This document shows, in pieces, positions 8,164-13,442 of a stretch of DNA of 14,846 nt. Below the pieces are notes generated by a model. It ran no database searches. It saw only the letters and a program-made list of their open reading frames with translations, and was not told the origin of the DNA. The position numbers and the translations under genes are program-made. Where the stretch lies: the NCBI GenBank assembly GCA_902464645.1, contig CABQKL010000050.1:1-14846 (forward strand), written 5' to 3'. The stretch comes from an uncultured Collinsella sp. GTDB taxonomy: Bacteria; Actinomycetota; Coriobacteriia; Coriobacteriales; Coriobacteriaceae. Position 1 is the first letter of the stretch. Each line of letters opens with the position of its first letter.

Positions 8164-8304
8164 TTAATCTTAGCTGGGGTCGGGCGGCTTGGCTTTATTC
8201 GCTACTGCGGACAGTCCTGCGAAAGACGAAGAGCACATTAAGTGCTCTTCTTTGCGTGCGGAACTTGTAGCGAACAAAGCCAAGCCGCCCGACCCTAAGG
8301 TTAA
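8164..8304. repeat. 141-nt nested palindrome filling the presumed leuS leader (IR-A)
   Basis: Arms 8177-8205 and 8267-8295 match over 28 of 29 bp. The single exception (a8197/c8275) is a G-U wobble in minus-strand RNA. The palindrome extends outward as TTAATCTTA (8164-8172) against TAAGGTTAA (8296-8304), with a 4-nt bulge 8173-8176 and one mismatch that is a wobble on the plus strand. An inner perfect 9-bp hairpin, GAAGAGCAC-attaa-GTGCTCTTC (8228-8250), lies at the centre. The left end touches the leuS Shine-Dalgarno (8159-8165). It has no U-tract and is not a terminator or a T-box. It could be a leader regulatory structure or a dispersed MITE/REP-like palindrome. Confidence 0.85.
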
Positions 8305-8312
8305 CTTGACTG

Positions 8313-8321
8313 ATGATAGCA
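8313..8321 (-). promoter_or_regulatory. Candidate extended -10 promoter for leuS
   Basis: The minus strand reads TGC TATCAT (extended TGn and a 5/6 -10 match). No good -35 hexamer is seen at 15-18 nt, where the sequence is the arm of the 8330-8364 palindrome. A start near 8306 would place almost exactly the 8164-8304 palindrome as the 5' leader of leuS. Confidence 0.4.
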
Positions 8322-8329
8322 AATACGAC

Positions 8330-8364
8330 AAGCGAGATGCCTGCAACTTGCAGGCATCTCGCTT
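8330..8364 (-). terminator. 35-nt near-perfect palindrome, possible guaB terminator (IR-B)
   Basis: AAGCGAGATGCCTGCAA and its exact complement flank a single central base (8347), giving 17-bp arms. The tails are poor: the minus strand continues GTCGTATTTG and the plus strand TATCTAAAT, so neither gives a clean U-tract. Its place between guaB and the leuS promoter candidate suggests termination of guaB transcripts, but a protein-binding dyad or a generic hairpin is possible. Confidence 0.5.
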
Positions 8365-8424
8365 TATCTAAATAACGTGGTTGTGAATCAACCGCTAATT
8401 GTTACCCGCCCAAATATGGTCGGG

Positions 8425-8518
8425 TTTTCCAAGTGCCGCAGATTGCCGTGAAAGAGGAGCGACGCGTACTTTGGTACGCGAGCGACGGTTTGAACGGCAA
8501 GGTGCGGTGCTTGGGAAA
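8425..8518. repeat. 94-nt imperfect palindrome immediately downstream of guaB (IR-C)
   Basis: Arms 8425-8449 and 8494-8518 align without gaps. Three of the five non-Watson-Crick positions (8428/8515, 8434/8509, 8435/8508) are G-U wobbles if the RNA is plus strand; the other two form one internal loop (8441-8442/8501-8502). A perfect inner hairpin, CGCGTAC-TTTG-GTACGCG (8463-8480), sits at the centre. It begins 5 nt beyond the guaB stop and has no U-tract, so a simple guaB terminator is not a good explanation. The overall design (long outer stem, separate central hairpin) resembles the 8164-8304 element, though the sequence differs. Confidence 0.75.
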
Positions 8519-8523
8519 GCCGC

Positions 8524-10035
8524 TTATCGATAGGAAACGCTCTGCTGAGAATCCTTCACGACAACGTCGTGGGCGCCGCCTTCGACGATGGAGGTGGAAC
8601 TGACCAGCGTTAGGCGTGCCTTTTCTTGGAGCTCGGGGATCGAGAGGGCACCGCAGTTGCACATCGTGGACTTGACCTTGTAAAGCGTGCCGCCCACGCC
8701 GTCCTTAAGGGAGCCGGCGTAGGGAACGTAGGAGTCGACACCCTCGACGAAGCTGAGCTTCGCGGCGCCACCCAGGTCGTAGCGTTGCCAGTTGCGGGCA
8801 CGCGCAGAACCCTCGCCCCAGTACTCCTTCATGTACTGGCCATTGACGTTGACGCGCTCGGTCGGGCTCTCGTCGAAGCGGGCGAAGTAGCGGCCTAGCA
8901 TCATAAAGTCGGCGCCCATGGCAAGGGCGAGCGTCATGTGGTAGTCGTAGACGATGCCGCCGTCGGAGCACACGGGCACGTAGACGCCGGTCTCCTCGTA
9001 GTACTCGTCGCGAGCGCGACAGACGTCGATCAGCGCGGTAGCCTGGCCACGACCGATACCCTTGGTCTCACGGGTGATGCAGATGGAACCGCCGCCGATA
9101 CCGACCTTGATGAAGTCAGCGCCGCAGTCTGCCAGGAAGCGGAAGCCCTCGGCGTCGACGACGTTACCGGCACCGACCTTGACGTCCTCACCGTAGTTGG
9201 CGCGAATCCACTCGATGGTGCGCTTCTGCCACTCGCTGAAGCCCTCGGAGGAGTCGATGCACAGGACATCGGCGCCGGCCTCGATGAGCAGCGGCACGCG
9301 CTCGGCATAGTCGCGGGTGTTGATACCGGCGCCGACCATGTAGCGCTTGTCGCCGTCGAGCAGCTCGTTGGGGTTGGTCTTGTGGCTGTCGTAGTCCTTG
9401 CGGAAGACGATGCCCATGAGGTGATCGTTGTCGTCGACGATGGGCAGAGCGTTGAGCTTGTTGTCCCAGATGACGTCGTTGGCAACCTTGAGGCTGATGT
9501 TCTTGTCGCCTACGATGAGCTGCTCACGCGGGGTCATGAACTCGGAGACCTTCGTCTGGTGGTCATCGCGGCTGGGGCGATAGTCACGGCTGGTGACGAT
9601 GCCCAGGAGCTTACCCTTGGGAGTGCCGTCGTCGGTAACCGGCATGGTGGAATGACCGGTCTTCTCCTTGAGCTCGATGACCTGCTCCATGGTCATGTCG
9701 GGGGTCAGCGTGGAATCGGACTGAACGAAGCCAGCCTTGTGATCCTTGACGGCCTTGACCATAGCGGCCTCGGACTCGGCGCTCTGGGAACCGTAAATGA
9801 AGGACAGGCCACCCTCGGTAGCGAGCGCGACACCCATGTCGACGCCCGAGACGGACTGCATGATGGCGGAAACCATGGGGATGTTCAGGGTGATTGCCGG
9901 CTTCTCACCGCGCTTAAAGCGGGTTAGCGGCGTCTTAAGAGAGACGTTGTTGGGGATGCACTGCGAGGACGAGTAGCCAGGGACCAGCAGATACTCCGAA
10001 AACGTGTGGGACTCACCGGGAAAGAACGTAGCCAT
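8524..10035 (-). CDS. guaB: IMP dehydrogenase
   Basis: The product is 503 residues. It oxidises IMP to XMP with NAD+, the committed step of guanine nucleotide synthesis. The TIM-barrel core carries the catalytic loop GIGGGSIC (312-319, nucleophile C319) followed by ITRETKGIGRGQATA. A CBS-domain pair is inserted at about 100-225 (including GIVTSRDY at 145-152 and GIVFRKDY at 208-215). The NAD-site strand CIDSSEG (259-265) and the flap Arg-Tyr dyad RY (418-419) are present. The C-terminus, VEGGAHDVVVKD, is typical of the longer variant seen in Firmicutes and Actinobacteria. Compared with the E. coli type, the loop has Gly rather than Pro (GGGS), the phosphate loop reads MLGRYFARFDESP, and the flap carries EYWGEGSARARNWQRY. 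The ATG at 10035 follows AAGGAG. It is divergent from the ModE-like gene and followed by IR-C. Confidence 0.93.
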   Translation of the reverse strand: MATFFPGESHTFSEYLLVPGYSSSQCIPNNVSLKTPLTRFKRGEKPAITLNIPMVSAIMQSVSGVDMGVALATEGGLSFIYGSQSAESEAAMVKAVKDHKAGFVQSDSTLTPDMTMEQVIELKEKTGHSTMPVTDDGTPKGKLLGIVTSRDYRPSRDDHQTKVSEFMTPREQLIVGDKNISLKVANDVIWDNKLNALPIVDDNDHLMGIVFRKDYDSHKTNPNELLDGDKRYMVGAGINTRDYAERVPLLIEAGADVLCIDSSEGFSEWQKRTIEWIRANYGEDVKVGAGNVVDAEGFRFLADCGADFIKVGIGGGSICITRETKGIGRGQATALIDVCRARDEYYEETGVYVPVCSDGGIVYDYHMTLALAMGADFMMLGRYFARFDESPTERVNVNGQYMKEYWGEGSARARNWQRYDLGGAAKLSFVEGVDSYVPYAGSLKDGVGGTLYKVKSTMCNCGALSIPELQEKARLTLVSSTSIVEGGAHDVVVKDSQQSVSYR

Positions 10036-10093
10036 GTTTCTCCTTTTTCCATGCGACCGGTCGGCTGCAGGCCTCGTAGGACCCAGCCCAACC

Positions 10094-10105
10094 TTGGGCG
10101 CCCAA
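10094..10105. promoter_or_regulatory. Perfect 12-bp dyad TTGGGCGCCCAA in the guaB upstream region
   Basis: The palindrome has no spacer, so it suits a dimeric DNA-binding protein better than an RNA hairpin. It would lie just downstream of the guaB start predicted near 10108. A third GCCCAA copy at 10086-10091 can pair with TTGGGC 10094-10099, and an outer CCCAG/CTGGG pair (10082-10086, 10108-10112) encloses the region, so a leader RNA structure is also possible. Confidence 0.4.
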
Positions 10106-10114
10106 TACTGGGGA

Positions 10115-10143
10115 AGTATCTTAACGCACTTTGACTGCTACAA
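10115..10143 (-). promoter_or_regulatory. Candidate guaB promoter
   Basis: On the minus strand, TTGTAG (10143-10138), a 17-nt spacer and GATACT (10120-10115) give a moderate sigma-A match (3/6 and 4/6). The -35 overlaps the -10 of the divergent plus-strand promoter. An alternative -10, TAAGAT (10123-10118), has no convincing -35. Confidence 0.35.
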
Positions 10144-10144
10144 T
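10136..10144 (+). promoter_or_regulatory. Candidate extended -10 promoter for the ModE-like gene
   Basis: The plus strand reads TGC TACAAT (extended TGn, 5/6 -10 match). The -35 region is weak. Transcription would start near 10151, leaving a leader of about 70 nt before the start codon. Confidence 0.4.
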
Positions 10145-10219
10145 GCATGATTTAAGAAGAGCACACGAGGGTTTGACGCTGGCATTGCGTTTGCCCAGCA
10201 AACACTTTAGCGGGGAGAC

Positions 10220-10570
10220 GTGGAGCGTATGAAGTACAAGACGACGGCAAAGCTGGTCATTCAAGCGTGCGACAAGGATCTGCCGGGCGTCTTCGGCCAC
10301 GGCTGCGTCTTGCTGCTGCAAGGTATCGCCCGCGAGCACTCACTCAACCGTGCCGCCAAAAGCATGGGCATGGCATATTCCAAGGCCTGGCGCATCGTAA
10401 ACGAGGCCGAAGGCCAACTGGGCTGCAAGCTCATCGAGCGCGACGGCGCCCGCGGATCCACGCTCACCCCCGCCGGCGAGCGAGCCATAGCGGCCTACGA
10501 GGAGCTGCAGGCCGACATCAACAACGTCATCGCCACCAAAGCCAACGACCTCATCGCCAGCATCAAATAG
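10220..10570 (+). CDS. ModE/LysR-type winged helix-turn-helix protein, DNA-binding domain only
   Basis: The product is 116 residues from GTG 10220, or 113 from ATG 10229. GGGGAG at 10212-10217 suits the GTG, and GGAG at 10222-10225 lies very close to the ATG, so the start is undecided. The helix-turn-helix SLNRAAKSMGMAYSKAWRIVNEAEGQLG (about residues 41-68) and wing LIERDGARGSTLTPAGERAIAAYEEL (about 71-96) match the N-terminal domain of ModE (molybdate regulator), which is related to LysR DNA-binding domains. There is no C-terminal TOBE/molybdate-binding domain and no molybdate transport gene nearby, so the ligand and targets are unknown. It is the only plus-strand gene, divergent from guaB and convergent with the PLP-like gene. 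Autoregulation or control of guaB is possible but only inferred. Confidence 0.85.
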   Translation: MERMKYKTTAKLVIQACDKDLPGVFGHGCVLLLQGIAREHSLNRAAKSMGMAYSKAWRIVNEAEGQLGCKLIERDGARGSTLTPAGERAIAAYEELQADINNVIATKANDLIASIK

Positions 10571-10711
10571 TAGCTAATTTGGGACGGGGCTTTTTTAGCT
10601 GCACAACCCCTTCTCATAAGTTGCGGTGAAATAGGGACTGTTTATGCCGATAAAGCCGTAAATCAATCCCTATTTCACCGCAACTTATGGAGTTGAGGAT
10701 GAATTAGCTAC
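10570..10711. repeat. 10-bp inverted repeat GTAGCTAATT/AATTAGCTAC spanning both convergent stop codons
   Basis: The left arm 10570-10579 begins on the last base of the ModE-like stop. The right arm 10702-10711 contains the PLP-like stop (CTA 10708-10710, read TAG). It encloses a TTTTTT run after GGGACGGGGC (10581-10596) and the 75-nt palindrome at 10615-10689. On the plus strand AGCTAA (10572-10577) can also pair with TTAGCT (10595-10600), which overlaps the U-run; this is a weak terminator candidate for the ModE-like gene. Confidence 0.5.
10615..10689. repeat. 75-nt near-perfect palindrome between convergent genes (IR-D)
   Basis: Arms 10615-10640 and 10664-10689 (beginning CATAAGTTGCGGTGAAATAG) match over 25 of 26 bp. 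The one exception (c10638/a10666) is a G-U wobble on minus-strand RNA. The 23-nt loop is AT-rich. There is no U-tract after either arm, so it is not a standard terminator. The arm sequence looks to me like a repeat found in other Coriobacteriia genomes, but I could not check this. A MITE/REP-like dispersed element is the best guess. Confidence 0.85.
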
Positions 10712-11700
10712 TTGCGGAGGGCGTTGTCTAGGGTTGACGCTACAACCAGTGGGTTGTCGGTGCCGGCGAAGAGGCGGATGGTGCTCCCCTGCTTGCCGCG
10801 TGGGGCCGAAAGACGCGTCGTTGCGCCGCCGGCAGGCGATGTGCGAAACTCCCCCGGCAAAGCGTCGAACAGCTCTCCTGCGCTAAGCTCGATAAGGTCA
10901 AACTCAACTGCCGGGCCAAAACCATGCTCGAGGATTCCCGTTGCAACAGCATGGTCAGGATGCGAGTTCAGCCCGGGATAGCGCACATTGCGCACCATCT
11001 CGTTGGCGGCCAGATACTCGGCCAGCGCACGGGCGCGGTCGAAATGCGCCTGCATGCGGGTATCGAGCGAGGAAAGCCCCCGCTCCAGCACATCGGCCTC
11101 CTCGGCAGAAAGGTCGAGTGCCAAAGCACCGCAGCCTGCAAACAACGCATGCGCACACTCGGCAGCAGCATCCACACGATGGCGCTTGAGCTGCGAGCGC
11201 GCGACCGAAGCGGCGACCAACTTGCGCGGTGCCTTACCAGCACACGCGCGGTCGAGTGCCTCGAGCGACAGCGTAGCACCCAGCCGCAGCGGATCGCAGC
11301 CAAAAGCCGACGCCACGGTGTTGTCCACAACCAGCAGCGCGTGAGCCTCACGAGCCGCGCGCCCCAGAGCGCGAAGGTCAGGCACACGCAGACCAAACCC
11401 GCCAATGGAGTTGACGAACCACCACAGATGCGGCCCCTCGGCATCAAACGAAGTATCAAAGCCCTCGGACGCGGCGGCAAACGCCTCGACGGACGGCGAA
11501 CCCACCAGCGCGACATCGCAGCAATCAAAGCCGCTCGCAAACGCATCGGCAAAGTCGTCCGCAAAGGCCACCAGGCGGTCACCGGAGCGCACAATTCCCA
11601 ATAGCGACAACGCTGCTGGCACATGCGAGGCCGCGAGCAACCGCGCTTCACGCGCGCCGGCCCTTGCAGCCCAGGCCTCTTCTAGCTGTTGCACGTTCAC
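10708..11700 (-). CDS. Degenerate Cys/Met-metabolism PLP-dependent enzyme-like protein, catalytic lysine apparently lost
   Basis: The product is 330 residues; cystathionine gamma-synthase/methionine gamma-lyase enzymes have 380-400. It starts with GTG at 11700, with GGAGG 7 nt upstream. It begins at the family's LExxLAxLE helix, so the N-terminal arm with the PLP-phosphate Tyr-x-Arg motif is absent. LVVDNT (residues 123-128, Asp for the PLP ring nitrogen) and DPLRLGA (136-142) align without gaps to VDNT...RPLELGA. At the site of the PLP lysine, 25 residues after that Asp, it has Arg151, and the usual HSxTKYxxGHSD reads EALDRACAGKAP. The ETPxNP motif is also changed (FVNSIGG). The C-terminal domain is well kept (SLDTRMQAHFDRA, 211-223; VRYPGLNSHPDHAVATGILEHGFG, 239-262). 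The frame is intact, so it is not an obvious pseudogene. The function is unknown; it may be non-catalytic or have a shifted lysine (K156 or K160). Confidence 0.8.
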   Translation of the reverse strand: MNVQQLEEAWAARAGAREARLLAASHVPAALSLLGIVRSGDRLVAFADDFADAFASGFDCCDVALVGSPSVEAFAAASEGFDTSFDAEGPHLWWFVNSIGGFGLRVPDLRALGRAAREAHALLVVDNTVASAFGCDPLRLGATLSLEALDRACAGKAPRKLVAASVARSQLKRHRVDAAAECAHALFAGCGALALDLSAEEADVLERGLSSLDTRMQAHFDRARALAEYLAANEMVRNVRYPGLNSHPDHAVATGILEHGFGPAVEFDLIELSAGELFDALPGEFRTSPAGGATTRLSAPRGKQGSTIRLFAGTDNPLVVASTLDNALRK

Positions 11701-11722
11701 GCGGCAACCTCCCTACATAAAC

Positions 11723-11758
11723 AAAAACCCACGATGCGGGTGTTCCCCGCATCGTGGG
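11723..11758 (-). terminator. Intrinsic terminator after scrB, lying just upstream of the PLP-like gene
   Basis: A perfect 13-bp stem, CCCACGATGCGGG/CCCGCATCGTGGG (11728-11740 and 11746-11758), has a 5-nt loop. On the minus strand it is followed by TTTTT (11727-11723) and then GTTT. It is about 38 nt downstream of the scrB stop and ends about 10 nt before the GGAGG of the next gene. It can therefore end the scrA-scrB transcript and also limit entry into the PLP-like gene. Confidence 0.85.
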
Positions 11759-11768
11759 CAACGGCTGC

Positions 11769-11774
11769 AGTATA
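11769..11774 (-). promoter_or_regulatory. Candidate -10 element for the PLP-like gene
   Basis: TATACT is a good -10 on the minus strand, but no clear -35 occurs 16-18 nt upstream (GCGATT region). A start near 11762 would place the 11723-11758 terminator hairpin in the leader of the PLP-like gene. There is no room for a promoter between that hairpin and the start codon. Confidence 0.3.
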
Positions 11775-11796
11775 GCGCCGATAGACGACCAATCGC

Positions 11797-13335
11797 CTAG
11801 ATATTGAGTACGTGGCAGGTCACGCTCGCACCCGGAGCGTCAACGGACACGCCATAGACCTCCGGATAGATGCGCGTCGAAAACACGAGCGCGCCATCAT
11901 TCACAAACACCTCGACCGACGAGACATCGCCGACAATGCGCACGTTACGAACCTCGTCGACGGGCTCCCAGCGCACGGTACGACCGCAGCCGGCAGAAGC
12001 GCGACCTTCATCGGTAAATCGCATCTCAAAGCGCGCGGACAGTTCGCCCTCAGCGGGCATAAACGCCAGTTTCAGCTCGCCATCAACGGTTGCGGTGAAC
12101 GCGCCATCGACACCGTCAACAACAACGTCAAAGCAGGTATCGCCGGCAACCTCCAACGAGCCCTCCCCCACACGCACCGAGGCATAATGGCGCTCGATCT
12201 CGCGCGCCGGCTGCTGCAGCACTACGCCGCCGTCACCGGCTGTAAGCTCACGCGGCACCGTCATGCAGTGCTGCCAGCCGCACACCACAGTGGGATCGTT
12301 GCCATAGGTCGGCTCATCGGGCATGCCCATCCAGCCGATCAAAATGTGGCGACCGTCCTCGGACGTAAACTCCTGCGGCGCATAGAAGTCAAAACCGGCG
12401 TCCCACAGGCGGAACTCGCCCAGCTCATAGGCACCGTCACCACCCGTAATGTCGCCCGATACAGGCATGTAGCCAGCGGCATACACATTGCCGCGGTCCC
12501 AACGACCGCCCTCAAGGCCCTGGGGCGAGAACGACAAAAATGCAGCGGTATCGCCATTCGCATCGAGCTCAATATAACCTGGGCACTCCCACATGAAGCC
12601 AAAACGCTCGGGCGTAGACACACGGCTCTCGAGCTCCCAGCTCAACATGTCGGCCGAGCCATACACCAAGATCTCGCCCACATCGCGCCCGGCACCCTCG
12701 CCGTGCATAGCGCAAAATCGACTATCGACATGCGGACCATCCACGCGACGACGCGCGCCCAGCACCATGTGATAACGCCCGTCCGCGTCACGCCACACCT
12801 TGGGGTCGCGCACGTGACAGGTCAAATCCTCGGGATAATCCTCGGAAGCCAGCACCACACGCTTTTGGCTGAACTCCCGACCGGCAAGGCCATCGACGCT
12901 CTCGACATAAACAGTATCGGCGCGGCGGCCGGTATTGACGTAGTCGTACGTCCCGTCCGCATCGGAAAGCTTAACGTTCCCCGTATAAAGCACGCGAATG
13001 CGACCGTCTTCGGCAAGCGCGGAGCCCGAATACACACCGTGGCAATCGAACGGCTCATCGGGCAGCAGCGGGGCGCCAACGTAGTCCCACGTCATAAGAT
13101 CGCGACTCGTCGCATGGCCCCAGGTCTTAACGCCACCCTCGACATCAAACGGCGCATATTGAAAATAAGCATGGAACACGCCGCCCGCTTGGCAAAGACC
13201 GTTGGGGTCGTTGAGCCAGCCCGCCGGCGGCATAATATGGAAGTGCTGGCCATACGTGCCATGACCGCACTCAGAGGCGGCAGCGTCAACAGCGGCAACC
13301 AGCTTTGCAAGATCGCGACCAAGTGCATTAGACAT
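11797..13335 (-). CDS. scrB: Sucrose-6-phosphate hydrolase, GH32 family
   Basis: The product is 512 residues, a cytoplasmic glycoside hydrolase (no signal peptide) that splits sucrose 6-phosphate from the PTS into glucose 6-phosphate and fructose. GH32 motifs are all present: WLNDPNG (40-46, nucleophile D43), FQYAP (58-62), RDPKVW (176-181, transition-state Asp) and WECPGY (249-254, acid/base E250). The five-blade propeller ends near residue 360, and a C-terminal beta-sandwich follows. The ATG at 13335 has AGGA 8 nt upstream. The gene lies 107 nt downstream of scrA on the same strand and is followed by a strong terminator, so the two form an operon. Pairing with a sucrose-type PTS favours sucrose-6-phosphate hydrolase over a fructan or invertase role, though fructo-oligosaccharide activity cannot be excluded. 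Confidence 0.93.
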   Translation of the reverse strand: MSNALGRDLAKLVAAVDAAASECGHGTYGQHFHIMPPAGWLNDPNGLCQAGGVFHAYFQYAPFDVEGGVKTWGHATSRDLMTWDYVGAPLLPDEPFDCHGVYSGSALAEDGRIRVLYTGNVKLSDADGTYDYVNTGRRADTVYVESVDGLAGREFSQKRVVLASEDYPEDLTCHVRDPKVWRDADGRYHMVLGARRRVDGPHVDSRFCAMHGEGAGRDVGEILVYGSADMLSWELESRVSTPERFGFMWECPGYIELDANGDTAAFLSFSPQGLEGGRWDRGNVYAAGYMPVSGDITGGDGAYELGEFRLWDAGFDFYAPQEFTSEDGRHILIGWMGMPDEPTYGNDPTVVCGWQHCMTVPRELTAGDGGVVLQQPAREIERHYASVRVGEGSLEVAGDTCFDVVVDGVDGAFTATVDGELKLAFMPAEGELSARFEMRFTDEGRASAGCGRTVRWEPVDEVRNVRIVGDVSSVEVFVNDGALVFSTRIYPEVYGVSVDAPGASVTCHVLNI

Positions 13336-13390
13336 ATCAAAGTCCTAACGGATCGAAAGTTACAAGGCGCCAGAGATCGACACCAGATAC

Positions 13391-13427
13391 GGGAAACGCC
13401 CGCGAGCATACAACCCGCGGGCATCCC
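13391..13427 (-). other. Intercistronic hairpin between scrA and scrB
   Basis: GCCCGCG/CGCGGGC (13398-13404 and 13416-13422) forms a 7-bp stem, with an outer GGGA/TCCC pair (13391-13394 and 13424-13427). On the minus strand only GTTTCCC follows, so it is at most a weak terminator. Such hairpins often protect the upstream cistron and give transporter and hydrolase different mRNA levels; this is inference. Confidence 0.5.
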
Positions 13428-13442
13428 CTCAATCAAAAGCTC

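Noticed and set aside
8189..8371. A 60-codon plus-strand frame in the guaB-leuS gap
   Set aside because: It is translated palindrome sequence, has no ribosome-binding site and no recognisable product.
8154..8400. T-box riboswitch upstream of leuS
   Set aside because: The conserved AGGGTGG...ACCGCG element, the specifier loop layout and a terminator/antiterminator pair are not present; the structure is a simple long palindrome.
8164..8518. CRISPR array or integron attC sites
   Set aside because: The repeats are inverted, not direct and regularly spaced, and no cas or integrase gene is present.
8938..9927. A 329-codon plus-strand frame opposite guaB
   Set aside because: Composition typical of an antisense shadow; guaB is certain on the minus strand.
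10708..11700. Pseudogene call for the PLP-like gene
   Set aside because: Uninterrupted 330-codon frame, good ribosome-binding site and a well-kept C-terminal domain argue for a maintained, altered protein.
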